This document shows positions 13,255-22,697 of a DNA stretch of 64,000 nt, piece after piece; position 1 is the stretch's first letter; each line of letters opens with the position of its first letter. The notes beneath the pieces were generated by a model. That model had not been told where the DNA came from and did not search any database. It saw only the letters and a list, made by a program, of their open reading frames with translations. The translations under genes were made by a program, and so were the position numbers. Source of the stretch: Escherichia coli (GTDB lineage: Bacteria; Pseudomonadota; Gammaproteobacteria; Enterobacterales; Enterobacteriaceae); NCBI GenBank assembly GCA_021307345.1, contig CP089930.1, positions 4,278,001 to 4,342,000 on the forward strand. The letters are read 5' to 3'.

Positions 13255-15183
13255 TTATTCCTCCAATTGTTTAAGACTGCGGCTGCGAATCTCTTGTTGC
13301 AGCTTCTCGATCACTTCATTTACGTCCATGCTTCCCAGGTCTTTACCACGGCGGGTGCGAACGGCAACTTTGCCAGATTCCACCTCTTTATCACCACAGA
13401 CCAGCATATATGGGACGCGACGCAAAGTGTGCTCGCGGATTTTAAAGCCAATCTTCTCATTTCTCAAGTCTGCTTTAACACGAATGCCCGCATTTGATAG
13501 TTTTTGCGTCAATTCGTTAACGTATTCAGACTGAGAATCGGTAATATTCATGATAACAACCTGCACTGGCGCAAGCCAGGTCGGGAAGAAACCAGCGAAC
13601 TCTTCGGTCAGGATACCAATGAAACGTTCCATTGACCCCAGAATTGCGCGGTGAATCATTACCGGAACCTTACGCTCGTTGTCTTCGCCTACATAGGAGG
13701 CGCTCAGACGAGACGGCAAGGAGAAGTCCAGCTGTACTGTACCGCACTGCCATGCACGATCGAGGCAGTCATACAGGGTAAATTCAATTTTCGGACCGTA
13801 GAAAGCGCCTTCACCCAGTTGATATTCAAACGGGATGTTGTTTTCTTCCAGCGCAACCGCCAGATCCGCCTCAGCACGATCCCACATTTCGTCGCTGCCA
13901 ATACGTTTTTCAGGACGAGTGGAAAGTTTGACCACGATTTTTTCGAAGCCAAAAGTGCTGTACATATCATAGACTAAACGGATACATCCGTTAACTTCAT
14001 CGCGAATTTGTTCTTCAGTACAGAAGATATGCGCGTCATCCTGGGTAAAACCACGTACACGCATCAGGCCATGCAGAGAACCTGACGGCTCGTTACGATG
14101 GCAGCTACCGAACTCGGCCATACGCAGCGGCAGATCGCGATACGACTTCAGCCCCTGGTTGAAAATTTGTACGTGACCCGGGCAGTTCATCGGCTTAATG
14201 CAGTATTCACGGTTCTCTGAAGACGTGGTGAACATCGCATCTTTGTAGTTGTCCCAGTGACCGGTTTTTTCCCACAGGACGCGGTCCATCATGAACGGAC
14301 CTTTTACTTCCTGATACTGGTACTCTTTCAGTTTAGAACGAACGAATACTTCCAGTTCGCGGAAGATTGTCCAGCCGTCGTTGTGCCAGAATACCATACC
14401 CGGTGCTTCTTCCTGCATATGATACAGGTCAAGCTGCTTACCGATTTTACGGTGATCGCGTTTAGCGGCTTCTTCCAGGCGCTGCAGGTAAGCGTTGAGG
14501 GCTTTTTTATCTGCCCACGCAGTACCGTAAATACGCTGCAACATTTTGTTGTTGCTGTCGCCGCGCCAGTAAGCGCCTGCCGTTTTCATCAGTTTGAAAT
14601 GATGGCAGAAACGCATATTCGGTACGTGCGGACCACGGCACATATCGACATATTCTTCATGGAAATAGAGGCCTGGCTGGTCATCATGGGCAATATTTTC
14701 GTCCAGGATGGAGACTTTATAGCTCTCGCCGCGTTTAACAAACGTTTCACGCGCTTCGTGCCAGCTGACTTTCTTCTTAATGACGTCGTAGTTTTTCTCA
14801 GCAAGCTCATGCATCCGCTTCTCGAGTGCTTCGACATCTTCCTGGGTTAACGTGCGGTCAAGATCAACGTCGTAATAGAAACCGTTGTCAATAACCGGGC
14901 CGATTGCCATTTTGGTATGCGGCCAAAGTTGTTTAATCGCGTGCCCTAACAGGTGCGCGCAGGAGTGACGAATGATCTCCAGACCTTCTTCGTCTTTTGC
15001 GGTAATGATCGACAGTTGTGCGTCGTTTTCAATCAGATCGCAAGCATCAACCAGCTCACCATTTACGCGCCCTGCGATACAGGCTTTCGCCAGACCTGGA
15101 CCAATGTCCAGCGCAACATCCATGGGACTGACAGCGTGGTCGTAATGGCGTTGGCTGCCATCAGGAAGAGTAATAACAGGCAT
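13255..15183 (-). CDS. thrS: threonyl-tRNA synthetase
   Basis: A 642-residue class II synthetase. In order: a TGS domain (residues about 1-60), a second additional domain with the editing motifs [10 protein letters not shown] (about 73-82) and [12 protein letters not shown], the catalytic core with motif 2 near [26 protein letters not shown], and a C-terminal anticodon-binding domain beginning near WLAPVQVVI. It represses its own translation through the operator in its leader. Confidence 0.98.
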   Translation of the reverse strand: MPVITLPDGSQRHYDHAVSPMDVALDIGPGLAKACIAGRVNGELVDACDLIENDAQLSIITAKDEEGLEIIRHSCAHLLGHAIKQLWPHTKMAIGPVIDNGFYYDVDLDRTLTQEDVEALEKRMHELAEKNYDVIKKKVSWHEARETFVKRGESYKVSILDENIAHDDQPGLYFHEEYVDMCRGPHVPNMRFCHHFKLMKTAGAYWRGDSNNKMLQRIYGTAWADKKALNAYLQRLEEAAKRDHRKIGKQLDLYHMQEEAPGMVFWHNDGWTIFRELEVFVRSKLKEYQYQEVKGPFMMDRVLWEKTGHWDNYKDAMFTTSSENREYCIKPMNCPGHVQIFNQGLKSYRDLPLRMAEFGSCHRNEPSGSLHGLMRVRGFTQDDAHIFCTEEQIRDEVNGCIRLVYDMYSTFGFEKIVVKLSTRPEKRIGSDEMWDRAEADLAVALEENNIPFEYQLGEGAFYGPKIEFTLYDCLDRAWQCGTVQLDFSLPSRLSASYVGEDNERKVPVMIHRAILGSMERFIGILTEEFAGFFPTWLAPVQVVIMNITDSQSEYVNELTQKLSNAGIRVKADLRNEKIGFKIREHTLRRVPYMLVCGDKEVESGKVAVRTRRGKDLGSMDVNEVIEKLQQEIRSRSLKQLEE

Positions 15184-15345
15184 GTTATATCCTTATTTGC
15201 AGTGGTGACCCATACGCAAGATCACATACAAAGATTCATATGAAATTTACCAAAAAGGTTTGGGCTGATTCCCGCTTCACTCTGCGAAATATGTCACAAC
15301 ATGCTGATTAGCGATGCCAGACCTACACCCACTTTCTGATAATAC
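15184..15345 (-). promoter_or_regulatory. thrS autoregulatory operator (tRNA-Thr-like leader)
   Basis: The mRNA upstream of thrS carries the segment TTGCGTATGGGTCACC about 30 bases before the ATG. In E. coli this forms a hairpin whose CGU loop (here 15216-15214) imitates the tRNA-Thr anticodon and binds ThrRS, blocking the ribosome. Further upstream a second structured region (15260-15345) corresponds to the second tRNA-like arm. The adjoining stretch to yniD (15346-15483) holds the thrS and yniD promoters and no gene; K-12 has the arpB pseudogene in this interval. Confidence 0.85.
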
Positions 15346-15483
15346 CGTCTGGCAGTTTACACGGTATTTGTTATCGGGCAAAGCGGCAATCATCATGATC
15401 GAAATGATATAAATCAATACAGGCAACGCCTGCCCATTTTGTTACACTCGGATATTGACCACTCGAAATACGCAGGAAAACAC

Positions 15484-15591
15484 ATGCCGACAAAACGTTT
15501 TGACAAAAAACACTGGAAGATGGTGGTGGTGCTACTGGCTATTTGTGGCGCTATGCTGTTACTGCGTTGGGCGGCAATGATTTGGGGTTGA
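15484..15591 (+). CDS. yniD: small membrane protein YniD
   Basis: A 35-residue protein with a basic start (MPTKRFDKKHWK) and a hydrophobic segment from about residue 13 to the end, consistent with a single membrane span. AGGAAA lies before the ATG. It matches the small protein YniD known from E. coli; its function is unknown. Confidence 0.9.
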   Translation: MPTKRFDKKHWKMVVVLLAICGAMLLLRWAAMIWG

Positions 15592-15615
15592 ATGGTAGAA
15601 CGCTATTAGCTAACG

Positions 15616-15645
15616 AAAAAGCCAGACCGCTCGTCGCGGCCCGGC
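15616..15645 (-). terminator. ydiY terminator
   Basis: A GC-rich imperfect hairpin between GCCAGACCGC and GCGGCCCGGC at 15621-15645, followed on the minus strand by five T residues, just after the ydiY stop. Confidence 0.75.
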
Positions 15646-15650
15646 AGTAA

Positions 15651-16409
15651 TTACATTTTATATCCCAGCGATAACGTTGTTCGGCGATCGGTATGTTCTG
15701 GAGCCGATTCAGGCGGTTCAGAGTTCCATGTAACGTTGTACGCCACCTTCAGACCGAAATGTTCATTAATAGCCACATTTAACGCGCTTTCCGAGTTCAG
15801 TGTCGTATCTTCTGCGCCAAAGACGGAAACACCCTGGGTAATTTTCGCGTTGTCGGTCAACTGCCACGCGTAAGCCCCGGAAGCATAACCCAGCGGCTGG
15901 GTTTTACTGGCATTGTCGGTATATTTGTCGTAACGCACGCCAGGACCGAATTCAAAGCGGAAGCTGTGTACCGGGCCATTCAAAAACTGGCGACCATAAC
16001 CCGCAGTCAACACATCGCGTTCGCGATAACCGTTATAGCGGTCTGTCAGCCAGCTTGCCTGACCAAATAAATAGTCATAGTCAGTTAAATTAAAACGGCT
16101 ACGCCCGCCCGCCGCATATTTTTCCGAAGAACGCTCATCGTTAGAAGAAGTATTACTGGCATTCCCCCACAGCGACCAGGCAGTAGAATGCCCATACCAG
16201 GTCATAGTGGTATCAGCCGTTAGTGAAGAACTTTTCGTGTTACCTGATTGTGCAAGGTAGCCTGCATTCAGATTACCTTCAAAAGGTTTTTTGGCGCTGG
16301 CAGGATCGTCCATGACAGTAAAAACGGAATCATCGGCAGCTGCATTCAGAGACGCAAACATACCCCCCGCCAGCATAACGATGGCAGGAACTGTCTTCAA
16401 AAGCTTCAT
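15651..16409 (-). CDS. ydiY: DUF481 outer-membrane beta-barrel protein YdiY
   Basis: A 252-residue protein with a signal peptide (about residues 1-25, ending NAAA|DD) and a DUF481 domain made of alternating strands, ending in a terminal aromatic/hydrophobic pattern (SLGYKM) common to outer-membrane barrels. Acid induction has been reported for the E. coli gene. Its function is unknown. It is divergent from pfkB across a 283-base AT-rich interval. Confidence 0.9.
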   Translation of the reverse strand: MKLLKTVPAIVMLAGGMFASLNAAADDSVFTVMDDPASAKKPFEGNLNAGYLAQSGNTKSSSLTADTTMTWYGHSTAWSLWGNASNTSSNDERSSEKYAAGGRSRFNLTDYDYLFGQASWLTDRYNGYRERDVLTAGYGRQFLNGPVHSFRFEFGPGVRYDKYTDNASKTQPLGYASGAYAWQLTDNAKITQGVSVFGAEDTTLNSESALNVAINEHFGLKVAYNVTWNSEPPESAPEHTDRRTTLSLGYKM

Positions 16410-16692
16410 TTATTAAAAGTCCGTACAACAAAAAAAGAGACCATCGCGGTCCCGGAAACTTTCTTAAGGATCAAAGAGTAGCGTCCCTGGAAAGGTGACA
16501 AATTATAAAAAGGAGTGAAAAACTTAGCAACGACTTCTTATTTCATTTTTTGAATAAGCACATTATGAAAACAAATATTTATTTATATATCTTCATCTTA
16601 TTAATTTCATATAAATATCCAATAAATCATATTGTTAATTTCTTCACTTTCCACTGATTCAGTGCCAGACTGAAATCAGCCTATAGGAGGAA
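16410..16692. other. AT-rich divergent intergenic region between ydiY and pfkB
   Basis: The stretch 16500-16660 is strongly AT-rich. It holds one 30-codon plus-strand frame (16565-16657, MKTNIYLYIFILL...) that is hydrophobic but has no ribosome site before it, so I do not call it a gene. The region should hold the promoters of both flanking genes and could bind H-NS. Confidence 0.5.
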
Positions 16693-16695
16693 ATG

Positions 16696-17628
16696 ATGGT
16701 ACGTATCTATACGTTGACACTTGCGCCCTCTCTCGATAGCGCAACAATTACCCCGCAAATTTATCCCGAAGGAAAACTGCGTTGTACCGCACCGGTGTTC
16801 GAGCCTGGTGGCGGCGGTATTAACGTCGCCCGCGCCATTGCCCACCTTGGTGGGAGCGCCACGGCAATCTTCCCGGCTGGCGGAGCGACTGGCGAACATC
16901 TGGTTTCACTGCTGTCTGATGAAAATGTCCCGGTTGCGACTGTCGAAGCAAAAGACTGGACCCGCCAGAATCTGCACGTACATGTGGAGTCTACAGGTGA
17001 ACAGTACCGATTTGTCATGCCTGGCGCGACATTAAGTGACGATGAATTTCGTCAACTTGAAGAGCAAGTTCTGGAAATTGAATCTGGAGCCATTCTGGTC
17101 ATAAGCGGAAGCCTGCCCCCAGGTGTGAAGCTGGAAAAATTAACTCAGCTTATTTCAGCTGCGCAAAGACAAGGGATTCGCTGCATCGTCGACAGTTCTG
17201 GCGAGGCTTTAAGTGCAGCCCTGGCCATTGGCAACATTGAACTGGTTAAACCTAACCAGAAAGAGCTAAGCGCACTGGTTAACCGCGAACTCACCCAGCC
17301 TGATGATGTACGCAAAGCCGCGCAGGAAATCGTTAATAGCGGCAAGGCCAAACGGGTTGTCGTTTCCCTTGGCCCGCAGGGCGCGCTGGGGGTGGACAGC
17401 GAAAACTGCATTCAGGTTGTGCCACCACCGGTGAAAAGCCAGAGTACCGTCGGTGCAGGTGACAGCATGGTCGGCGCGATGACGCTGAAGCTGGCAGAAA
17501 ATGCCTCTCTTGCAGAGATGGTTCGTTTTGGGGTCGCTGCGGGCAGCGCCGCCACGCTCAATCAAGGAACTCGTCTGTGCTCCCATGACGATACGCAAAA
17601 AATTTACGCTTACCTTTCCCACTTATAG
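16696..17628 (+). CDS. pfkB: 6-phosphofructokinase II
   Basis: A 310-residue PfkB-family (ribokinase fold) enzyme that phosphorylates fructose 6-phosphate in glycolysis. Seen are the N-terminal glycine-rich segment GGGGINVARA near residues 37-46 and the C-terminal signature VGAGDSMVGA with the catalytic Asp near 256. Two ATGs follow AGGAGG in tandem (16693, 16696); the second has better spacing and is the usual start. The C-terminus reads LSHL, one residue longer than the K-12 end as I recall it. Confidence 0.95.
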   Translation: MVRIYTLTLAPSLDSATITPQIYPEGKLRCTAPVFEPGGGGINVARAIAHLGGSATAIFPAGGATGEHLVSLLSDENVPVATVEAKDWTRQNLHVHVESTGEQYRFVMPGATLSDDEFRQLEEQVLEIESGAILVISGSLPPGVKLEKLTQLISAAQRQGIRCIVDSSGEALSAALAIGNIELVKPNQKELSALVNRELTQPDDVRKAAQEIVNSGKAKRVVVSLGPQGALGVDSENCIQVVPPPVKSQSTVGAGDSMVGAMTLKLAENASLAEMVRFGVAAGSAATLNQGTRLCSHDDTQKIYAYLSHL

Positions 17629-17632
17629 AGAT

Positions 17633-17655
17633 ATTCCCCCAATCATTGGGGGAAT
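17633..17655. terminator. hairpin after pfkB
   Basis: A perfect 10-base-pair stem ATTCCCCCAA/TTGGGGGAAT with loop TCA begins four bases past the pfkB stop. No T run follows, so termination may be weak or the stem may protect the mRNA end. Confidence 0.55.
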
Positions 17656-17726
17656 CACCATAAACCTGTCGACAACGCGTTTCTCCGACTATGCTAAAAA
17701 ATCACGTGATAACAAAGAGGTGAATT

Positions 17727-18017
17727 ATGGCTGGTGGCGATCTTGTCCGTTATGTCATTACTGTCATGTTGCATGAAGACACATTAACTGAAATTAATGA
17801 GTTAAATAACTTTCTGACACGCGACGGTTTTTTACTGACCATGACGGATGATGACGGAAATATCCATGAGCTGGGAACGAACACCTTTGGGCTTATCAGT
17901 ACTCAAAGTGAAGATGAAATAAGAGAGCTGGTTGCCGCACTCACCCAAAGCGCCACAGGCAAAGACCCAGAGATCATAATCACCACCTGGGAGGACTGGC
18001 ATAGCAACAGAAAATAA
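17727..18017 (+). CDS. ydiZ: uncharacterised protein YdiZ
   Basis: A 96-residue, rather acidic protein with no signal peptide or membrane segment, matching YdiZ of E. coli in full. The N-terminal half, with VMLHEDTLTEINELNNFL, is probably helical. A CTATGCT element at 17689-17695 resembles a sigma-S type -10 and AGAGG precedes the ATG. The function is unknown. Confidence 0.88.
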   Translation: MAGGDLVRYVITVMLHEDTLTEINELNNFLTRDGFLLTMTDDDGNIHELGTNTFGLISTQSEDEIRELVAALTQSATGKDPEIIITTWEDWHSNRK

Positions 18018-18122
18018 ATGGTTTTTGGGCAATAATCAGTCTGTGGTGTGCGTTAGCTCGTGTTTTTGCACCGCATTCCTGCGCTAACCTTATGATCTGG
18101 CAGACAACATGGGAGAGACATC

Positions 18123-18983
18123 ATGTGGCAGGCAATCAGTCGTCTTTTGAGCGAGCAGTTAGGTGAAGGCGAAATCGAACTGCGTAATGAACTGCCTGGC
18201 GGAGAAGTCCATGCCGCATGGCATTTACGCTACGCAGGACGTGACTTTTTCGTCAAATGTGATGAAAGGGAACTGCTTTCCGGTTTTACCGCCGAAGCCG
18301 ACCAGCTGGAATTACTGTCGCGCAGTAAAACCGTCAGCGTGCCTAAAGTCTGGGCTGTTGGCGCTGACCGCGACTACAGTTTTTTGGTGATGGACTATCT
18401 CCCGCCCCGCCCGTTGGATGCACATAACGCATTTATTTTAGGACAGCAAATTGCGCACCTGCATCAATGGAGTGACCAGCCGCAATTTGGCCTCGATTTC
18501 GATAACGCACTTTCCACTACTCCACAACCCAATACCTGGCAACGTCGCTGGTCAACGTTCTTTGCTGAACAACGTATTGGCTGGCAACTGGAACTGGCAG
18601 CAGAAAAAGGGATCGCCTTCGGCAATATCGACTCCATCGTCGAGCATATTAAGCAACGCCTGAGCTCTCATCAGCCACAGCCATCACTGTTACACGGCGA
18701 TTTATGGTCTGGAAACTGCGCTCTGGGCCCGGAGGGGTCGTATATATTCGACCCTGCTTGTTACTGGGGCGACAGAGAGTGCGATCTGGCGATGTTGCCA
18801 CTGCATACCGAACAGCCGCCACAAATCTATGACGGCTATCAGTCCGTTTCACCGCTACCGGCAGATTTCCTCGAACGTCAACCAATTTACCAACTCTACA
18901 CGTTGCTTAACCGTGCAAGGTTGTTTGGCGGGCAGCATTTGGTTATTGCCCAGCAGTCACTGGATAGATTGTTAGCAGCGTGA
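18123..18983 (+). CDS. yniA: fructosamine kinase family protein YniA
   Basis: A 286-residue kinase of the fructosamine/ketosamine-3-kinase family (aminoglycoside phosphotransferase fold). The catalytic loop is LLHGDLWSGN near residues 191-200 and the metal-binding segment IFDPACYWGDRECDLAM near 209-225. Relatives phosphorylate the sugar of glycated amines and thereby destabilise the adduct. The substrate of this one is inferred from the family only. Confidence 0.92.
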   Translation: MWQAISRLLSEQLGEGEIELRNELPGGEVHAAWHLRYAGRDFFVKCDERELLSGFTAEADQLELLSRSKTVSVPKVWAVGADRDYSFLVMDYLPPRPLDAHNAFILGQQIAHLHQWSDQPQFGLDFDNALSTTPQPNTWQRRWSTFFAEQRIGWQLELAAEKGIAFGNIDSIVEHIKQRLSSHQPQPSLLHGDLWSGNCALGPEGSYIFDPACYWGDRECDLAMLPLHTEQPPQIYDGYQSVSPLPADFLERQPIYQLYTLLNRARLFGGQHLVIAQQSLDRLLAA

Positions 18984-19000
18984 TGTGGATTGATGATAAT

Positions 19001-19021
19001 GGCCGCCCCATGCGGCCTTTT
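19001..19021. terminator. terminator between yniA and yniB
   Basis: GGCCGC/GCGGCC stem with loop CCCAT, followed by TTTTGC, between the convergent ends of yniA and yniB. Confidence 0.75.
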
Positions 19022-19023
19022 GC

Positions 19024-19560
19024 TTAAATAAATCCAAGCAAAGAAAAGAACACATACCCCGCAGCAATACAAATTACCGGCAGGATATAGAGTGAGAAAA
19101 TCTGTAAGAAAATAGTATGGTGTGGCACAACAATGCGTGACTCAATCTGTTCACGCGTTAACCCCTCTTCCCCTTTAGCCTTCTCCAGAATGAGTTGATC
19201 CTCAACACCTTCGCGCAAAAAGCGCGCCTGGCGGCTCATACGGGCACCAGAGTCTTGCAGCGCAAGCCCCACAAATATCAGGATGAAAACCACCCAAAAC
19301 ATAACGTTCACGCCACCATTAAAATTGGGCGTCGGTGAGTTGTACCAGAACAGATTCAGAAAAGGCGTATTCGCCTGCATCATATCGATCATGACATGCG
19401 CAAAGTCGAGCATTACAGCATTGATACCTTCCTGGGATTCTTGCCGGACATTCATAAACTTCAGCAAGGAAATTAACGTGGAAACAAGTGTCGGTATAAA
19501 AATCACCCAACCCAAAATCCTTTTCAAAACAGCAATGCGTCCAGCTTGTTGATACGTCAT
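19024..19560 (-). CDS. yniB: inner-membrane protein YniB
   Basis: A 178-residue membrane protein with hydrophobic segments near residues 15-35, 85-105 and 150-175 and a charged cytoplasmic-type stretch (about 110-145) rich in Arg and Glu. The start at 19560 has AAGGAG at good spacing; the frame is open 30 codons further upstream but without a ribosome site. The function is unknown. Confidence 0.9.
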   Translation of the reverse strand: MTYQQAGRIAVLKRILGWVIFIPTLVSTLISLLKFMNVRQESQEGINAVMLDFAHVMIDMMQANTPFLNLFWYNSPTPNFNGGVNVMFWVVFILIFVGLALQDSGARMSRQARFLREGVEDQLILEKAKGEEGLTREQIESRIVVPHHTIFLQIFSLYILPVICIAAGYVFFSLLGFI

Positions 19561-19706
19561 GAGTTCTCCTTGATTAAGACGCGTCGTTTCAATTAGTTTA
19601 CCTGTAGATATCTGTTTTCGCCCATTCTTTAAAGGCGATATGATAGGCACTTAATCATAAGCACTGCTTAATACCTTACACATAATGCTCTAAAGGAGAG
19701 GTTGTA

Positions 19707-20375
19707 ATGTCAACCCCGCGTCAGATTCTTGCTGCAATTTTCGATATGGATGGATTACTTATCGACTCAGAACCTTTATGGGATCGAGCCGAACTGGATG
19801 TGATGGCAAGCCTGGGGGTAGATATCTCCCGTCGTAACGAGCTACCGGACACCTTAGGTTTACGCATCGATATGGTGGTCGATCTGTGGTATGCCCGGCA
19901 ACCGTGGAATGGGCCGAGTCGTCAGGAGGTAGTTGAACGGGTTATTGCCCGTGCCATTTCACTGGTTGAAGAGACACGACCATTACTGCCTGGTGTGCGT
20001 GAGGCCGTTGCGCTATGCAAAGAACAAGGATTATTGGTAGGTCTGGCCTCCGCGTCACCGTTACATATGCTGGAGAAAGTACTGACCATGTTTGACTTAC
20101 GTGATAGTTTCGATGCCCTCACCTCCGCCGAAAAGCTGCCTTACAGCAAGCCGCATCCACAAGTGTATCTCGACTGTGCAGCAAAACTGGGCGTTGATCC
20201 TCTCGCCTGCGTGGCGCTGGAAGACTCTGTAAACGGCATGATCGCCTCTAAAGCGGCACGTATGCGTTCTATCGTCGTCCCCGCGCCCGAAGCGCAAAAT
20301 GATCCCCGTTTTGTGTTGGCGAACGTAAAACTTTCCTCTCTCACCGAATTGACCGCGACCGACCTCCTCGGCTAA
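19707..20375 (+). CDS. hxpB: hexitol phosphatase B (HAD family)
   Basis: A 222-residue HAD-superfamily phosphatase. Motif I is FDMDGLLIDSE at residues about 12-22, motif II is LASAS near 115, the lysine of motif III is in SKPHPQVYLDCA near 150, and motif IV is ALEDSVNGMIA near 172. In E. coli the enzyme (YniC) dephosphorylates 2-deoxyglucose 6-phosphate and hexitol phosphates. It is divergent from yniB. Confidence 0.94.
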   Translation: MSTPRQILAAIFDMDGLLIDSEPLWDRAELDVMASLGVDISRRNELPDTLGLRIDMVVDLWYARQPWNGPSRQEVVERVIARAISLVEETRPLLPGVREAVALCKEQGLLVGLASASPLHMLEKVLTMFDLRDSFDALTSAEKLPYSKPHPQVYLDCAAKLGVDPLACVALEDSVNGMIASKAARMRSIVVPAPEAQNDPRFVLANVKLSSLTELTATDLLG

Positions 20376-20382
20376 TAAAATC

Positions 20383-20412
20383 GGGCAGTGCCATAACTGC
20401 CCCTGGCTTTTT
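20383..20412 (+). terminator. hxpB terminator
   Basis: GGGCAGT/ACTGCCC stem with a six-base loop, followed by CTGGCTTTTT, eight bases past the hxpB stop. Confidence 0.8.
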
Positions 20413-20485
20413 ATCTGAATTCTTATTCAACTGGCGGATTTATCATCATTTTGTGATAAAGAGTTACACCGTCACCACTTCCGCG

Positions 20486-20523
20486 CACTGTATAAAAATC
20501 CTATACTGTACGTATCGACAGTT
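20486..20523 (+). promoter_or_regulatory. tandem LexA boxes of ydjM
   Basis: The second box, TACTGTACGTATCGACAGTT (20504-20523), has the full CTG-N10-CAG core. The first, CACTGTATAAAAATCCTATA (20486-20505), keeps only the left half well. The two overlap by two bases, and the second ends 14 bases before the ydjM ATG. SOS control of ydjM through two LexA sites is known in E. coli. Confidence 0.88.
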
Positions 20524-20537
20524 TAGTGAGTTTTATC

Positions 20538-21128
20538 ATGACGGCGGAAGGTCACCTTCTCTTTTCTATTGCTTGTGCGGTATTTGCCAAAAATGCCGAG
20601 CTGACGCCCGTGCTGGCACAGGGTGACTGGTGGCATATTGTCCCTTCCGCGATCTTAACGTGTCTGTTACCGGACATCGACCACCCAAAATCGTTTCTTG
20701 GGCAGCGATTAAGGTGGATATCAAAACCCATTGCCCGCGCATTTGGACACCGTGGATTTACCCACAGTTTGCTGGCTGTATTTGCCCTGCTGGCAACCTT
20801 TTATCTCAAGGTGCCGGAAAGCTGGTTTATTCCGGCTGATGCACTGCAAGGTATGGTGCTGGGTTATTTGAGTCATATTCTTGCCGATATGCTGACACCG
20901 GCTGGTGTTCCCCTGCTCTGGCCGTGTCGCTGGCGCTTTCGCCTGCCAATTCTGGTGCCACAAAAGGGCAATCAGCTGGAACGTTTTCTCTGCATGGCAT
21001 TATTTGTCTGGTCGGTGTGGATGCCCCATTCCCTGCCTGAAAACAGCGCGGTTCGTTGGTCATCGCAAATGATCAATACCTTGCAGATCCAGTTTCATCG
21101 CCTTATTAAGCACCAGGTTGAATACTAA
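20538..21128 (+). CDS. ydjM: LexA-regulated inner-membrane protein YdjM
   Basis: A 196-residue membrane protein of the YdjM/LexA-binding metal-dependent hydrolase-like family (PF04307). It shows histidine/aspartate-rich segments LLPDIDHPKSF near residues 40-50, GHRGFTHS near 70-77 and LSHILADMLTPAG near 112-124, a pattern like a metal site at the membrane. A GTG four codons upstream is not needed. It is induced by DNA damage; the reaction it carries out is unknown. Confidence 0.92.
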   Translation: MTAEGHLLFSIACAVFAKNAELTPVLAQGDWWHIVPSAILTCLLPDIDHPKSFLGQRLRWISKPIARAFGHRGFTHSLLAVFALLATFYLKVPESWFIPADALQGMVLGYLSHILADMLTPAGVPLLWPCRWRFRLPILVPQKGNQLERFLCMALFVWSVWMPHSLPENSAVRWSSQMINTLQIQFHRLIKHQVEY

Positions 21129-21260
21129 AAAGGCAAAAATCACCTTTCTGGAATAAGCAATTCCATTTGAATATAAGAGCCAGCTCACAGTTCTGTTAAT
21201 CTTGCGCCAACACTATGACTGTTACACAGTGATAGAAATAATAAGATCAGGAGAACGGGG

Positions 21261-22652
21261 ATGAACTTTCCATTAATTGCGAACATCGTAGTGTTCGTTG
21301 TTCTACTGTTTGTGCTGGCTCAGGCCCGCCACAAACAGTGGAGTCTGGCAAAAAAAGTGCTGGTGGGTCTGGTGATGGGCGTGGTCTTTGGCCTTGCTCT
21401 GCATACCATTTATGGTTCTGACAGCCAGGTACTTAAAGATTCTGTACAGTGGTTTAACATTGTCGGTAACGGCTATGTCCAGCTACTGCAAATGATCGTT
21501 ATGCCGTTAGTATTCGCCTCTATTCTGAGCGCGGTTGCTCGCCTGCATAACGCATCTCAGTTAGGAAAAATCAGTTTTCTGACCATCGGTACGCTGCTGT
21601 TTACCACGCTGATTGCGGCGCTGGTTGGTGTGCTGGTGACTAACCTGTTTGGTCTGACTGCTGAAGGTCTGGTTCAGGGTGGCGCTGAGACTGCTCGCCT
21701 GAACGCTATTGAAAGCAACTATGTCGGTAAAGTCGCAGATTTAAGTGTTCCGCAACTCATTCTGTCTTTTATCCCGAAAAATCCGTTTGCCGATCTGACC
21801 GGTGCGAATCCGACATCAATTATCAGCGTGGTAATTTTTGCGGCATTCCTGGGTGTAGCTGCGCTGAAACTGCTGAAAGATGATGCGCCGAAAGGTGAAC
21901 GCGTCTTAACAGCTATCGACACACTGCAAAGCTGGGTGATGAAACTGGTTCGCCTGGTCATGCAACTCACCCCTTACGGCGTGCTTGCGCTGATGACCAA
22001 AGTGGTTGCCGGTTCCAACCTGCAAGACATCATTAAGCTGGGTAGCTTCGTTGTCGCGTCCTACCTGGGTCTTATCATTATGTTTGCGGTGCATGGCATT
22101 CTGCTGGGTATTAATGGCGTCAGCCCGCTGAAATACTTCCGCAAAGTGTGGCCGGTGCTGACATTTGCTTTCACCAGCCGTTCCAGTGCTGCGTCTATTC
22201 CACTGAACGTTGAAGCACAAACGCGTCGTCTGGGTGTTCCTGAATCTATCGCCAGTTTTGCCGCCTCTTTCGGGGCGACCATTGGTCAAAACGGCTGTGC
22301 CGGGTTGTATCCGGCAATGCTGGCCGTAATGGTAGCGCCAACGGTGGGTATTAACCCGCTGGATCCGATGTGGATTGCAACTTTGGTCGGTATTGTTACC
22401 GTCAGTTCTGCCGGTGTTGCAGGTGTTGGTGGTGGTGCGACATTCGCCGCGTTGATTGTTCTGCCAGCAATGGGCTTGCCGGTAACGCTGGTGGCTTTGT
22501 TAATCTCCGTTGAACCGCTTATCGATATGGGTCGAACTGCATTGAACGTGAGCGGCTCAATGACCGCAGGTACGCTGACCAGCCAGTGGCTTAAGCAAAC
22601 CGATAAGTCCATTCTGGACAGCGAAGACGACGCCGAACTGGCACACCGTTAA
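21261..22652 (+). CDS. tcyP: L-cystine:H+/Na+ symporter TcyP
   Basis: A 463-residue transporter of the dicarboxylate/amino acid:cation symporter family with about eight to ten membrane segments. Family segments seen are [16 protein letters not shown] near residues 75-90, the serine-rich [16 protein letters not shown] near 300-315 and [18 protein letters not shown] near 336-353. It imports cystine into the cell and is part of the sulfur and oxidative-stress response. It was formerly ydjN. A bidirectional terminator follows; K-12 has ydjO after it, absent here. Confidence 0.95.
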   Translation: MNFPLIANIVVFVVLLFVLAQARHKQWSLAKKVLVGLVMGVVFGLALHTIYGSDSQVLKDSVQWFNIVGNGYVQLLQMIVMPLVFASILSAVARLHNASQLGKISFLTIGTLLFTTLIAALVGVLVTNLFGLTAEGLVQGGAETARLNAIESNYVGKVADLSVPQLILSFIPKNPFADLTGANPTSIISVVIFAAFLGVAALKLLKDDAPKGERVLTAIDTLQSWVMKLVRLVMQLTPYGVLALMTKVVAGSNLQDIIKLGSFVVASYLGLIIMFAVHGILLGINGVSPLKYFRKVWPVLTFAFTSRSSAASIPLNVEAQTRRLGVPESIASFAASFGATIGQNGCAGLYPAMLAVMVAPTVGINPLDPMWIATLVGIVTVSSAGVAGVGGGATFAALIVLPAMGLPVTLVALLISVEPLIDMGRTALNVSGSMTAGTLTSQWLKQTDKSILDSEDDAELAHR

Positions 22653-22669
22653 TCCTGGTTTATAACGCA

Positions 22670-22695
22670 AAACGCCTGTCCTTCGACAGGCGTTT
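22670..22695. terminator. bidirectional terminator between tcyP and cedA
   Basis: Perfect 11-base-pair stem AAACGCCTGTC with its complement and loop CTTC, ending in TTTATTT on the plus strand and TTTTGCG on the minus strand. Confidence 0.85.
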
Positions 22696-22697
22696 AT

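Noticed and set aside
16565-16657. 30-codon hydrophobic ORF in the ydiY-pfkB gap
   Set aside because: No ribosome-binding site, and the DNA is so AT-rich that a hydrophobic frame is expected by chance.
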